64,000 nucleotides of DNA, from positions 73,333,571-73,397,570 of the forward strand of contig CM054183.1 of the NCBI GenBank assembly GCA_028829895.1, given 5' to 3'. Source of the DNA: Sinotaia quadrata (Eukaryota > Mollusca > Gastropoda > Architaenioglossa > Viviparidae). The translations under genes and the position numbers were made by a program. Positions 11,534 through 24,204 of the stretch are shown here, in pieces (the first letter of the stretch is position 1; the number at the start of each line of letters is the position of its first letter). Under the pieces are notes generated by a model that was not told the origin of the DNA, did not search any database, and saw only the letters and a program-made list of their open reading frames with translations.

Positions 11534-14500
11534 CTGTTTTTCAACAAAAAAAAAAACAACTTTAAAGGTACATGCTATATAAATTTTAAAAATCGCTTTC
11601 CAAGCCAATTTCTGTCATAAATTGATTCAATAATATCATTTTAATATTACTATGTGGACTTGCAGGCAACAAAGAATATAGCTTTTTTTGGTTCAAACTG
11701 AAATGTTCCAAAATACCCTGACACAAATGTCAGATGCAGTCTAAATGCAGAAAATCTTGCAAGAGCCAGTGATGTCATTTGTAAGATAATAATTTGTAAA
11801 TTCAAGTAATATGATTATACAATGACCATTACAAGCTGCATCATTAGGAACAAATTTGAGAGTTTACAGTGATACATTCAACTGTAGAAACCCAATATGA
11901 AAATAAGTTTATTTCATAATATTCCTGAAATGCATAGCTTGTTAATTTTAGAGGTCATGATTGATGATCGAAAGAAAATTAACAGAATCTCTCTCCTAAT
12001 GTCTCCCTCTCTCCTTCAAAAAGATATATATCCTCTATTGTCAATCATCCCTTATGTCTGTCTCTCTCTTTATTGCTCAATCTCTTCATCTTTAATTTTA
12101 AAAGCATTAAAAATACAAAACAAATAAATGTAACATCATAGTGAAAAAGCCAATATATATAATGTAATTCTGAGTATAAACATTAATTTGATACAGTTTA
12201 TAGTCATTTATAAAATTTATTATATATTTCTAAATATAACTATGAGGTTTTTTCTTCAAGTGTTTGAGATAAAGAAATAAGTTGGGGTTTTTTTTAAAAT
12301 ACGAAAAATATCATGATTTTGTCTCAACAATATTCTTTTTTCATTACAGATGCAATGGTCTATTGAGAGTACTAAGAATTATTCAAAATAATTATCTGTC
12401 AAACAATGCAAACCTAACTGGAAAATATCCTTCTGTCAACACTAACATGAATAAAGATGAAATGGTGTAAGCATAAGTGAAACTGCATGAATAAAATTTT
12501 TTAAATGAATCAAATGCAGGCAATGTTAATATAATCTACTTCACACAATGTGCACTGATCATTATTAAATTACATTTACAAAATAAGTGTACTGCTATAT
12601 TTATAAATACCACTCTCAAGCCCTCTCACCCACTCTACATCTGCCTCTCCTTGAAGTTATCTTGACCAATGACAGGCTAATCACAGAATGACAGCAAGAT
12701 CAGTGTATATGTATTCATAGTTAAATAATAGTTCATTACATTTTATGTCAGTATCTTTGAAATACACTTATTAAAACATGTACAAGCATACAGTATCATG
12801 TACACAGCATTAAGAAAAAAGCCTTCGATAAGGTAAGGTGTGTTCACAATCAGTATAGATTTACTGTATTATTTAGATCCTCATGAAAGAAGTATGCGTC
12901 CCAGCCTGAAGTTTAAGTCTCACTATAGCTAACTCTACAAGCTGGTATCTACAAGTTCAGTTTTGTTGATTGTACTTTTAAGATTTTTTAAAGGGTGTAA
13001 AGGAGTGATACTAAATTAATTAATATAAGATTTAATTAATATAAGATATAAATTTTATAAAATATGGAGAATGGTTGTGTGACCAAGATGAAGAAAGATC
13101 ATTTTAACCTTGATTTTCCTGTGTATGTGGCATCTGTGCTAGCAATGTTTGTGCAATGAGCATCCATAAACAAACAACATAAATCTAAATTTGATTGATA
13201 TAATCTCAATGCATTCTACAATCAGTATGTTGTATTGTACTGTCAGGACTCACATTATGAATGAGTTCTATTCTAAAGGATGTTAGTAACCTAATTTAGT
13301 AGTTAAGTTGTACAGGTTCATGTCTATTAAAGAAATATTGGTAAAAATAATGCCTTATAACTTTTATTTTAAAAAAAACAAAGAAATCAAGCTCATTAAT
13401 AATGACAATGTAGTATAATACAAATTGCAAAACATAAACAATTTAAACTGTGTAGTAAAGAAGAAAACAGGTTAATGACACATTTTTCTGCCTCAGCATT
13501 CTTCTATTCAACTTAGTTCACCTTGTTAGTAAGTAGTAACAAACAGATGTAGATCAATGTTGAAGTTTATCATTTCCTGTAAATGGTTTTTATTATATAT
13601 TTATTATAGATTTATTTTCTTGTTACTCAAAATTTTGTGTTATGTTTTATTTTTAGAAATATGCAGAGTGAAGTAAAATCCAAAGTTAAGAGAGAGTACA
13701 TGTATAAAAAATTTGGTTAGACAAGTCCTAAGCTAAAAAACAAGCAATACCTGTAATATCTGCAATATCTCCAGCTAAACTGAAGATATAGATTGGACAA
13801 CAAATGAAATAAATGATCCTGACAGATAAACAAGAAAACTACTCAAATACATAAATTCTTAAACCCAAAAGCAGATGCAGACAGGCTCTATGTATCTCAG
13901 AAAATGGGAGTCAGAGGACTCTAGAAAATTATAGATGTCACTGAAGTAGAAGTTATAGGCCTTGTGGACAACAAAGATGAGCCACTGAAAGAAGCAGTAA
14001 AGATGAGTGGATTATACCAACCCCTACAAACGGACAAAGAAAAATTGAAGGAAACCACAAAACAGGCATTAGTAAATAGCTGGAGCAAAAAATCTCTCCA
14101 TGGCAAGAATGTTGTTTTAAGCTGATCAACAAAGCAATCAACACACATATGGTTGAAAGAGGTAGGTTTGAAAGTAGAAACAGAGCACTCATAACAGCTG
14201 TGAAAGATCAAGCACTAAATAAAAAAGTCACAAAACAAAAATCATGAAAAATTTCAATTGATTCCAAATGCAGACTCTGCAAAAACAAAAAAAAATGGAT
14301 GAAACAACAGAATGCATACTATCTGGATGTCAGTTTCTGGCTGGAACAGAATACACCAAAATGAAGTGACAAAAATCATACATAAAAACTTATAATGAAA
14401 GTTTTGGAGTAAAATCCCCAGTAAGAATAAGGATACACCAACTAGAATTAGTCACCAAGAGAGAAAAAGTGAAAATACTGTGGGACTTCAAGACAACAGA

Positions 14501-15740
14501 TTGAGTGATTCTTCTGTGAAGACCAGACACTGTAGTTCTCAAAAAGTCTAAAAGAACAGCAGCAACCGTCGATGTCACAGTTCCAAGTGATAGAAACATA
14601 AAAAGAAAAGGAAGAATAAATAGAAAAATACCAGGATCTCAGATTTACAAATCCATAGACTTTGGAATGGGAAAGCAGAATACCTATAGTGATAGAAGCC
14701 TTGGGGAACATAACATCTGAGTTGGAAGGCTATCTTAATAAACTGCCTAGAAAGCACATACTCTCCCCTTAATAAAAGCAGTACTCCTTGGAAGTGCCCA
14801 CATTCTTCATAAAACCTTGGATCTCCCAGATCTTTGTTCACAACCAAGAGTCAACAGAAATTGGGAGAAAAATAATAACAATAAAATTTATAAACATTTA
14901 ATAATAATAATTATTATTATTATTTCCACAAATAAGCAATAATTCACAAAGCTGTTCACATAGTTTTATATAAAAATTATATTTACAGAAAAATATTTTT
15001 AAATCAGAAAGAAAAAGAACAGGTTTTATGAAAAAAGAAGTTATTTCTAAAATGATCTGTTCTTATTGCAAAGGATCTTAAGGTCTGCTTAGCAGATAAC
15101 AACAATTATGTAAATAAGAAAATAAGATTATCAGAAATTTGTGCATAACAAGTGGAATTTTAAATTGTCAGGTTTTCTATGTATAAGGCTGACAGTAAAG
15201 AGAACTCATTTTATTTGTATCTATTGTAATTAAATTATATTCTAATTTCTTTTTAATTTTAATCATTTATTTTTTTATACAATTTGCTATTTTAATTAAA
15301 TCATTTGAGTGATAGATGAATAAGGACTGGCTGAAAGAGAGAATCAATTCTACAAAGTACTTCCATTCTAACTTGTTACTGCACTATTTAGCTTCTTAAA
15401 AGTGGTTATTATCATCTTTTTCCATAGAGTAATATATAATAATAAATTATACAAATATCGTGTGGAAGCATAACATTATTGGAAAGAAATAATAAATGAA
15501 ACAAAACCCACTTATGTTAAACTGGATTAAAAATAGCATTTACCAAAGCCAGTAATATATTACACATATTCAAGTCAAAGGACTAAAACTGAAGATCACT
15601 AATGCATGAATAACAATTCATTTATGTTATGTATTTTAGACTGACTGACCCACTATCTACCATAATTGTTTGTTCCTTATTTTCTTAAAAATAAAATAAA
15701 AAATAAAAAAAGCAATTCAGTAATATTTAAAATAAAACAC
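11534..15740. other. Intron 12
   Basis: Mostly AT-rich unique-looking sequence. It holds a LINE fragment at about 13900-14790 (listed). The other stretches show nothing I can assign. Confidence 0.5.
13900..14790 (+). pseudogene. LINE polyprotein C-terminal fragment, degraded
   Basis: Plus-strand frames broken by stops read IIDVTEVEVIGLVDNKDE, then TKQALVNSWSKKSLHGK, a weak knuckle (CRLCKN), LAGTEYTK-like text near 14340, IIHKNL, VKILWDFKTTD and, later, RPDTVVLKKSKRTAATVDVT followed by VPSDRN. The order (WKxKxLHG, CRxC, LAGTEYxxRH, LYWDxxxxTDxxIxxNRPDIVL, DVAVPxxxN) is that of a widespread invertebrate LINE with a C-terminal restriction-like endonuclease. The RPD-x-V and D-V-x-V-P boxes are the nuclease part. 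Several stops show it is dead. Confidence 0.7.
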
Positions 15741-15919
15741 CTGATGTGAGAAGGTGCAACAACAAGGTGTGTTTGTCCTGTCTTGAGTAATACAATGACT
15801 TCAGTCCCACAGTCACAACACGACATGCTTCTAGCTGCAAGATTGGTAAGTTTATGACTTCTGATTCTTTTTCAGAAGAGACGAAGTCTTTATTTGTCAA
15901 AATTTTCCAGATAAGAGAT
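15741..15919 (-). CDS. HECTD4: HECTD4-like exon 12 (residues 750-810)
   Basis: A 179-nt exon, phase 2 to phase 1, with a T-rich acceptor ending CAG at 15920 and donor CATCAG|GTGTTT. It encodes SLIWKILTNKDFVSSEKESE, VINLPILQLEACRVVTVGLK and SLYYSRQDKHTLLLHLLTS. Amphipathic Leu-rich helices suggest a solenoid repeat (inferred). Confidence 0.88.
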
Positions 15920-17512
15920 CTGAAAAAAAATTATTAACAAAACATCAGAAAAATGTACCTTTTATACTTAATCCTTTTTTAGTAATTAGTGGGACTGTTA
16001 GTATTACTGTGTGATCAATTACAATAGCTGTTCAGCTAATTGGTTTAAGTGCTGTCCAAATTTTTTTACTTTGGAAATTATTTAATGTCTAGAGTTTTCA
16101 TAGGTTCTGTTTAGTTTTAGTTTTTATTCAAGTGAAGTATATTATTTCTGAGTTTTGGATTAGTTTAATTCAGGCATATATTTCTTGTTTGTTAATCATT
16201 TGTATTCAAATGATCATCTTCATTAGTTTTGTTGCAGTTCTAGCAAGTTAATCTACCACATATTTATGTAAAAGAAGATGATTTCACTTTTGAGGTATAA
16301 GACCAAAGCTTTATATTAGCTTATTTTACAATTAGGTGATTTGTTAATGATATTATGTCCATTGATAGATCTACTGTCTATTACCTTTCACAGTCATTTA
16401 CAATATTAATATACTAGAATAATTTTTTCTTCTTTTAAGAATTTGCGATTCACGGTTTTAGTTTAATACACTATAGTATAAGTGGTTGGAATAATTTAAG
16501 AATTTGTTTCTTATTTTAAGCTTTGAAGGCTTATAGTTTAAATAACTTAAGATCTTTTTATTTTATTAAAAGTGTTGAACCTTTCTCGAGAATTCATAAT
16601 TCTCTGTGCCCTAACACTGTTAAATAAATTACCTTATTTAAAATTAATTAAGCTTTTTGCATGGAAGACAAATGTACAAGTGACACTAATAAGGTTCCCC
16701 CCCCCAAAAAAAAAAGAATTGGTAGTGAGTAAAGCTAATCAAGCTATTCAATTTAAAATATTTAATTTTCTTGTTGTTTTTAAGTGAGGTTGGCATTTAT
16801 TAAGTATAGTATTTTATATAGTTATTTTGATAGCTTAGAGTTAAAGCAAAGAAGTGAAGTTCCTTAGATGGTAGAATTGTGCTTTAAAATATTTTGTAAT
16901 GTTCAATCATGAGTTATTATAGTTTTGTGTTGTGTAATTGTTGGGAAATATCTAAATTTATATAATTTTTGTGGATGGTTTTGTGAAGAGTATAAAATTA
17001 TCAGCGATTTTTATAGTGTATTTTTTGTTGTGTACTTAGTTTGTATTATAAGAAATTACTGTTGCGGAATTTGTATAATTTTTGACAGTTTTTATGCTGT
17101 AAATGTATTTAATTTCAGGAGTGTAACACTTGTTGAAGCTTAAATCCTTAAGGTGATTTTTTATATTTATATATGCTTATATGTGCACATATAAATGTTA
17201 TGTGAGTTGATTTATATATGCAGGGTCCTGGGCCAAGAAGTTGATTTCTATGTTATTTATTTTAATAAATGTTATACAATAGTGGTTTAAACATTTAAAT
17301 GTTGGTTTTGTAAATCAAAGAGTGAAAATAGCTTTCCATATGATATGCTTATTTATATAGTGTATGCATATGGATATTGTGCATCATGGTTGAAAATATT
17401 ATATTATGTATATTTAAGATGTAAATATATTTATGGGGTTTAATCTAGGTTTGAGTGATAAATATTAACTAGGTATGTGGAGTGGGTTGGGTAAGATGGA
17501 GTGAGAAAGAGA

Positions 17513-17514
<2 letters not shown>

Positions 17515-17554
<40 letters not shown>
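17515..17554. repeat. (AT)n microsatellite
   Basis: About 20 alternating AT dinucleotides without interruption. Confidence 0.97.
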
Positions 17555-17559
<5 letters not shown>

Positions 17560-17829
17560 GCTGAAATGAAAGAATAAGCCCCATACCAGAATTGGATTAT
17601 GATTTTTTTAAAGCTAAGTTATGATCTATATCCAAGTGTTCCAAATCGGAATTTCTGGTAGCCTATCTTGGGATGCAGCACTTAAAAAGTGAAAGGAGCT
17701 GAAACAAAATACTGAAATAAACCACAGTGAAATCCGAAAGTAACAAAACTGCAATGGCGGTAATATAACTTTAAAATATTTTCATTGTATTTTATTAAAA
17801 ATTGGGTGAGGTGAGATATTTCTTAAAAA

Positions 17830-17945
17830 AATCAAGGACTTCTCAAATAATTCAAGGCTTTATATGCAAATTCAAGTACTTTTCAAGGACTTAAAATAAA
17901 AATCAAGTACTTTTCAAGATGGCTCTCATTTTTCAAGGACTTTTC
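17830..17945 (+). repeat. Short interspersed TTCAAG... motif cluster, likely hAT-type repeat end
   Basis: TCAAGGACTTCTCAA, TCAAGTACTTTTCAAGGACT, TCAAGTACTTTTCAAGATGG and TCAAGGACTTTTCAAGATGG lie within 110 bases. Such self-similar ends are common in small hAT-derived repeats. No matching second end was found. Confidence 0.5.
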
Positions 17946-17964
17946 AAGATGGCTATGAAACCTT

Positions 17965-18300
17965 GAAATATACCAGGCAATGATAAAACTGATAAACTAG
18001 CAAAACTGGACTTGCTCTAGATTATGAATATCAATACATCTCACAAACCCCAAAAGAAACTTTTGCAAAGGAAACCACTAAAAAAAAACAACCCAAAGAG
18101 ATAAAATCTGGCAAAATCAATACTCAGAACTAGCTAAAGGTAGATGCCCATTACAAAACACTTCTACTTTTTCAATGGAACTAGATAGGAACAATCCCAG
18201 GTATCTAAACTATGACTTAGCACCAAATCTACCCAGTACTAACAAATAGCCAATGCCTGTGAAGATCTCCTAACAGTCGAACAATTATTAAAATATGTAC
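17965..18300 (+). pseudogene. LINE RNase H / knuckle fragment, degraded
   Basis: Plus-strand frames give PGNDKTDKLAKL (the usual RNase H PGNExADxLAK box) at about 17973, then a broken middle, and CEDLLTVEQLLKYV (the usual CxxxLTVEHLLxxC) at about 18256-18297. Stops throughout. It probably belongs to an I- or Jockey-like element. Confidence 0.6.
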
Positions 18301-19386
18301 AACAGTAGGATCAGAAAGAAAAAAAAATAATTTTCTAAATTAAAACAACATTCCAGCAACTCTATTAGGGGTACTTAACCCCCTAGATCATATTGGCACA
18401 AAGGTATAAGCAGGCTAACTAAAATAATAACTGCACATCCACAAATAAATAAATTGTTATTAGACTAAGGAATGGAATCCAATTAAATTAAGATGTTAGA
18501 TGGTTGTATGAGTATCATTCCACTTTGAAAAGTGAGACTTTTACTTAATACAACTTAATTAATTTTATTATTATTATTATTAATAATAATAATAAAAACA
18601 CTATAAAATCAAGATAAAATAAAATAGAGTATCAATAGGTGAAACAGGTGAAAGAAAATTTATTTTACAACAAAATGTCAACAGTACTAATGATAGTAAT
18701 TGTAACAGCATGGTAATAATAATAATAGAATTAATACTAATGATTAGGAAAAAATTAAAAATAATAATAAAGAGACTACAGTAATCAAGTGTCTGAAGTA
18801 TTTAAGCATCAATTTTAAAAGTAAAATTTCTTTAGTTTTAAAATCTATGGAATTCATTTAAGGATAAGGAGGGTACCAATCATCACATCATTTGCAGTTC
18901 AATCCATTATTTAAGTTTTAAAGCCAATAAATGTTCATTAAATGCTTTTTTCTCTTTGACACTCAAGGATTGAAAATCAAAAGAACTTCATAACTTACTC
19001 AAGACTACTAGTTAAATTAATCTCTTAGTCTCACCAGTGCAATTGGCTTACATAGCAAATTAATTCTGCATTAGATAGCATAGCTAGCTTGGGTTTTAAG
19101 CTTTAGTGAACATTATTTCAGGGGGGAAAAAATCAACAAAGTTATTAAGAAAGTTTTAAAATGAGCAATTTTATTCGTGCACTTGCAAATTAAATTTAGC
19201 TCTCCTTAGTGGGAGGCAGGGCAATTTGAGATTATCCTGTCTCAAGATCCATACTTTAGCATAATTTTACAGAAAATATTGCTACTTTGTTAAATCTGTG
19301 CAGATTCATGAAAGAGATAGAGCAATATTAAATAATAAAACATTTTTCCAATGAACTTTTCTTTAAAAGAAAAAGATAAAATTTAC

Positions 19387-19454
19387 CTTGTCTCTTTTAT
19401 CTGTTCTTCTTCTCCATCTCTGTCCCATTTAAACATGCTGACTTTAAAAATAAG
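19387..19454 (-). CDS. HECTD4: HECTD4-like exon 11, 68-nt small exon (residues 728-750)
   Basis: A 68-nt exon, phase 0 to phase 2, with acceptor TTATCTCACAG ending at 19455 and donor ACAAG|GTAAAT. It encodes LIFKVSMFKWDRDGEEEQIK and then ET. An alternative acceptor closer to the exon (TTAAAG) would break the frame with exon 10, so phase decides the start. The peptide runs on smoothly from the helix ending exon 10. Confidence 0.8.
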
Positions 19455-20535
19455 CTGTGAGATAAAGGAGTATAAAAACTAATTTGGGTTTCAAGTATTG
19501 TCATTTAAAAATACAAATAAAAATTTGCTTTACAATACAATTTTTTTAAATGAACAAAAACATACATCAGTCTGATCATCAGTGCCTTATTATTTTTTTT
19601 TTAAAGGACATTAGTATTAGTAGATTTCAACACTTGTAACTACTGGTTCTCACACAACCAAAACATCAAATTTACAATAGTGAGTTCTATATACCATTAA
19701 AATTGTCAAAATAGTACCTTTAAAATTAATTATGATACACATTTGCAAATCTACTTATGCATAAACTATTGAGTTTAGAAACTGAAGAAAAATTTGAAAT
19801 TAAAGAAAATATACATTACAATGAATGCAACTCAAGTGGGGTATAGAATCAAATAAATGGATCCTTATGATGTAGACAGTATATCAAAAACCAAGTGAAA
19901 TGGAATCAAGGTCAAACAGTTTGTGAACGAGATTTGCCCTGTTACTAAAATACACTATCCCAAAGCCCTTGGGGTAAAAGCAGGCAGAATTTACATCAGA
20001 CAGGGAGTCAAATGACCACCAATGTAATTTTCTCTGGTAAACTGTACAACTTTATTCCAATTTGTGCTGATGACAGTGAAAGTTCACAGTAGTTCGCACA
20101 CCATTTCTAATGATGGAGATACCAAGTAAAGTGCACATGACAGCTGGGTTGCTGAGTCTTGTTTGAAAGTCAGTTTTGCAAACCAAAATTGAAATTAAAA
20201 AAACATACGTCAACATAATTAAGATTAAATAAATTAGCAGTTCAGCAATATACCTTTTTAAACATTTTTTTAATTAAAAAATAAAACAGAAAGAACAAAC
20301 ATATCCCCTTGTTTTAAAATTGAGGTAAAAAAAGATTCATTCATATATGTCAAGGTGCAGCTAGATATTAGATTACAAATTTTTAATTTGTTACACAAAT
20401 TGCAAAGTTCTATTACCAGAATACTTACTTATTCTTTAACTATTTCTAATACCATACTTTCCTTAGAATAAAATATAGAAATAAATAGTTTATAAAATAA
20501 GAAAAACTACATTATGAAAAAATGGCATAACTTAC
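19455..20535. other. Intron 10
   Basis: AT-rich intron of 1.1 kb. No repeat, RNA or coding feature recognised. Confidence 0.5.
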
Positions 20536-20762
20536 TTGTAGAACTACGAGGCAACAGACAGCAGACTGTGTGTCATGTGCATCCAATGCACGTCGCAAAA
20601 CTGTAGAAATACGAACGAGATGCGCCAAATCTACTGGATGTTGTTGTAACACATAACTGCCCATTGGTAACTGCAACACATCACTGTGTAACTGATGCAG
20701 ACACATGCTGCCAATATGTTGCAGCAGAGCTCCAACCACTTCTCTCATTGTAACAAGCTCAC
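20536..20762 (-). CDS. HECTD4: HECTD4-like exon 10 (residues 652-727)
   Basis: A 227-nt exon, phase 1 to phase 0. The acceptor TTTCGAG ends at 20763 and the donor CTACAA|GTAAGT is strong. It encodes GELVTMREVVGALLQHIGSM, a Gln/Leu-rich stretch (DVLQLPMGSYVLQQHP), then VDLAHLVRISTVLRRALDAH and a Cys-rich helix (SAVCCLVVLQ). From here the protein looks all-helical, like an armadillo/HEAT-type scaffold (inferred). Confidence 0.88.
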
Positions 20763-22467
20763 CTCGAAAAATAAAGCATTATTCACAAATAATAATAATG
20801 TAAATTTATATCTTAATTTAAAATGCAATGAATATATTATCTTATTTTCTCTCCCCAGTATATATATATATTTACTGATTTAGCTATCTGAAAACAAACA
20901 GTGCAAGTTTTATAACTGTATTAAGTTGTCATTACGCAAAGACCTACCTATATATGTATAAAGTATTTAGACTACAGAGGATTTGTTACTGAAAATCTAA
21001 TATTTATGCTAAGGGACTTTTGCTACTGATTATTTAATAATTTATAAACAATAACCAACTGTTTGTTTATTATGTCTTAAATAAGATGGGACATGTGACC
21101 TCCTTCAAATGAGTGTGGATATTTCAGTTTTTTAATACATTATTTCTTGCAATTATTTGTTTGCTATCAAAAGCTGGCAGTTATGTTTGCATAACTCATT
21201 TATAAGCAACAGTTGTATTTTAAACACCTTAATTAAGGACAACCAATAACCACATACAATAATTGACTGATTCTAAATGATGGCACTTTGTGTTTGTACT
21301 AATTTGTTTGACATGAAATATAATTTACTTCAATATTACAGTGAAACCTTGCTATAATGCAATAATTGGGGTCCATGAAATTGGATCGCGTTAATTGCAG
21401 GGTCGTGTTTATGTGGGGTTTTGTAATATTTTACTTTTTTCCAAGAACACATACATGTACACATATAAAGCCCAATAACTAAGTACAGTGGACCTGTAAT
21501 GGTCATGAGTCACTTTTTAAAAAATTAAGCTGAACACATGTACAATTTCATACCCTTTCAATTTACAGAAATAAAACGGACATTATTTACTTTCAAATGA
21601 TTGTGTCTAACAACACCACCAAGCCCCGCCAACATGTTGGCGGCTTTCGTTCTTTTATTCTTAATAAATTGTGAGAATCTCTTATCAACCACCACTTTGT
21701 CTGCTGCTTGGCTGTGTATGCAGTTAAAGAAGAAGCACATGTCGGCTATTGTTTGTACAATGATTGTATACAGAATTAATTGAATATAATCACAAAGACG
21801 ACTTACTGGTTTTACTCATGGATCAGTAACATTTCCGATAATGCTTATTTTGGCATAACACTTCAAAAACCTGATAAAATTGTTACATTTTGGATCATTT
21901 TATATTAAAAGTCATATGCAAACTCTTCCCAAAAATGACAATTAACGTTTTACACACTATTTCTCATACTTAAAAATGTTTTCTCCAGTATGAGAAAAAT
22001 AGACGTACATGAATTTCAAATTTAAGGAACTGTTACCATGATCATATTATATGTATATATATATTACATATTATAGGTATATTCATATTCATAGGTGATC
22101 TCACCTCAAAGATGAAGTTAAAAAATTTTTATACTCTTTTCCATGTACTTTGAAAATAAAAATTCATGTGGGAATGAATATACAAAATTTCGGGAGCTAT
22201 GCCATGACCGCATTATATCTGAATTTGCGTTATCGTGGGGTTCCATTTCAAATAACCAAATTTACCAGTATATGTTTATACCATTACAAGAAACATTAAA
22301 ATATCTTCTTTATATTTTTTAGACAATGGCTCAATGTAAAGATTTGTCAGAACTGGATTTTCACTTTTCTAATAAACACTAAATATATGTACATAAAATA
22401 ATAAAGAGTTTAATATGGACTTGTTCTTAAATATGTATCACTTTACTTAAATATAATCAAAGCTTAC
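20763..22467. other. Intron 9
   Basis: Its middle is occupied by a Tigger-like element (21339-22249, listed). The two flanks of about 570 and 220 bases are AT-rich with nothing assigned. Confidence 0.5.
21339..22249. mobile_element. Tigger/pogo-like non-autonomous element, family B
   Basis: After a TA (21337-21338) the left end reads CAGTGAAACCTTGCTATAAT followed by GCAAT. The right end, reversed, gives a matching AATGGAACCCCACGATAACG followed by CAA. This CAGTGRAACCxxGxTATAA form with TA targets is typical of the pogo/Tigger branch of Tc1-mariner. No transposase remains. Confidence 0.7.
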
Positions 22468-22614
22468 CAGCTTCTGATGAACTAAGGACAGGCTTCTGAA
22501 TACCCAGCTGAGAGTGAATATGATGAGGTGCCTGGTGACCTGGATTATAGAACTGGTCTATATAGTCGCTGCTACAAAGCCATATCATGTTGTTGTGCAC
22601 ATCAAAGCAAGCTC
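22468..22614 (-). CDS. HECTD4: HECTD4-like exon 9 (residues 603-652)
   Basis: A 147-nt exon, phase 1 to phase 1, with acceptor TGTGCAG ending at 22615 and donor AGCTG|GTAAGC. It encodes ACFDVHNNMIWLCSSDYIDQ, then FYNPGHQAPHHIHSQLGIQK and PVLSSSEA. The D-x-x-N-N-x-I-W-x-C-S-x-D-Y-I-D-Q motif is the most recognisable block in the protein and the main reason for the HECTD4-like call. Confidence 0.9.
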
Positions 22615-23070
22615 CTGCACAGAGGAAAACACCATATTCTGATACAGATACTGAAGGAAATGAATAAATGTTTTCTACCTTTTATAAGTAAAGAAAATAT
22701 GAATGAATGAAAATTATCAAATCTGTAAGAAGAAAACAGAATGAAGAATAAACCAATATAACATGAAATTTCCAAATGTTTGTAAAATATACAAGTCAAA
22801 AACAAAAAGGAAACTTTGGGGCCAAATAGCCTTTATAAGACAATTTTAATAATAAAAACGTAAACAATGAAACTGTATAAAAATATATTACTGATTTTGA
22901 AAATCATTAGCTTTATGATTATTTAGCAAAACATCAACTTTTGTTAATGTTTTGACTTGAAGTTGAATACTTATTAAATTTTGAAAAATTTTATTATATA
23001 TTAGAATACACTTTTATACTTAGCAAGCTAACTATCTGTACTGCATGAATACTAATGCAATGAAGATTAC
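22615..23070. other. Intron 8
   Basis: 456-base AT-rich intron, nothing recognised. Confidence 0.5.
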
Positions 23071-23184
23071 CAATTCCATTCACAGAGGTGCCTCTGGCCA
23101 GAGAGCATGTTGGGGCATCATTAAGGTCGGTACGAGTGTTAAAAGTACCATCAATTAGACTGAAACACAGGTTACTTGCCAGTG
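23071..23184 (-). CDS. HECTD4: HECTD4-like exon 8 (residues 565-603)
   Basis: A 114-nt exon, phase 1 to phase 1, with acceptor TTTGACAG ending at 23185 and donor AATTG|GTAATC. It encodes SLASNLCFSLIDGTFNTRTD followed by LNDAPTCSLARGTSVNGI. It joins exon 7 through a Ser codon and exon 9 through a Gly codon. Confidence 0.88.
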
Positions 23185-24042
23185 CTGTCAAAATACAAGA
23201 AAACAACAACAGCCTAAAAAATGTCAAATGTGGCAAATAAAATAACAATATTATTGTAATTTTATTGTTGCATAATAAATAAAATTAACCTTTAACTTTA
23301 CAGTTTTGGATGGATTAGAGTTAGGGTTTAAAAACAATGACTCCAAAAATTATATTTTAAAATCCCAGCACAAATTTTGAGTTATAAGATACATCCGACT
23401 TTTGATATAAAATATACATGGCAGATCTAGCTTTTCTTATTTTTAAAATGACTCACATTCACTAAGAATTTTTGTATCATAATAAAAATGGAATTCACTA
23501 CATCTAAATAGATTCATTCCTTCATTCCCATCTTTCAACCCTCTCTCTATATAATTTCAAACTGAAGCAATAAGTGTAGAACAATTATTATATAATCAGG
23601 GATGAAAATTTTAGAAATGGAAAAAAGTCTATATATTCTATATATAAAACTGAATATCAAACCTCAGAAAAACTTTTAACTATATAACACAGAATATCAA
23701 ACATGTCAAAATACCTTCTAAAAATTAAATTAAAATTAAAGAAACAATCATCTTCAAACATAAAATTATTGATTTTTAATAAGTTATTGTGAAATACCAA
23801 AGAATATGTAATTTATCATACAAAGACCACCCTGACTACATTTATTTATTAAAATATTATATTAATTAAATAAACAAAACTCTTATAAGAGAGTGAAGTC
23901 AAATTAAACTTTAAGTAACATAAATGCAAACAAGGAAACAGGAAAAATAATTTCAAACATAACATTTGTAAGAATTTTCTCAATAATCCTGTGTAGATAT
24001 GCACTGCTTTAAAAATTAAAACTCTATTGAATTAAAACATAC
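23185..24042. other. Intron 7
   Basis: 858-base AT-rich intron. Nothing assigned beyond simple A/T tracts. Confidence 0.5.
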
Positions 24043-24204
24043 ATCGTAAACTAGAGATGCTACCACCCGTTCCAAAGAGTGAGCGAGCAGATGTCCCAAC
24101 TCCACCTCCAGCAAGAGGCACCAATAAAACCACATTGGTTCCATCACAGTAGATGGGCGCTTTAACCAGAGTCTTGAGAAGAACTCCACAAGAAGTACCT
24201 CCAA
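24043..24204 (-). CDS. HECTD4: HECTD4-like exon 7 (residues 511-565)
   Basis: A 162-nt exon, phase 1 to phase 1, with acceptor GTTGCAG ending at 24205 and donor ACGAT|GTATGT. It encodes GGTSCGVLLKTLVKAPIYCD, then GTNVVLLVPLAGGGVGTSAR and SLFGTGGSISSLR. A hydrophobic strand followed by a Gly-rich turn fits a propeller blade. The open frame seen directly in the genomic DNA here is a different, incorrect frame. Confidence 0.88.

Larger units (their letters stand above)
15920..19386. other. Intron 11
   Basis: It contains an (AT)n tract at 17515-17554, a cluster of TCAAGGACTT/CAAGTACTTTTCAAG repeats at about 17830-17945 and a LINE fragment at 17965-18300. The rest (15920-17500, 18300-19386) is AT-rich with no assigned feature. 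Confidence 0.5.
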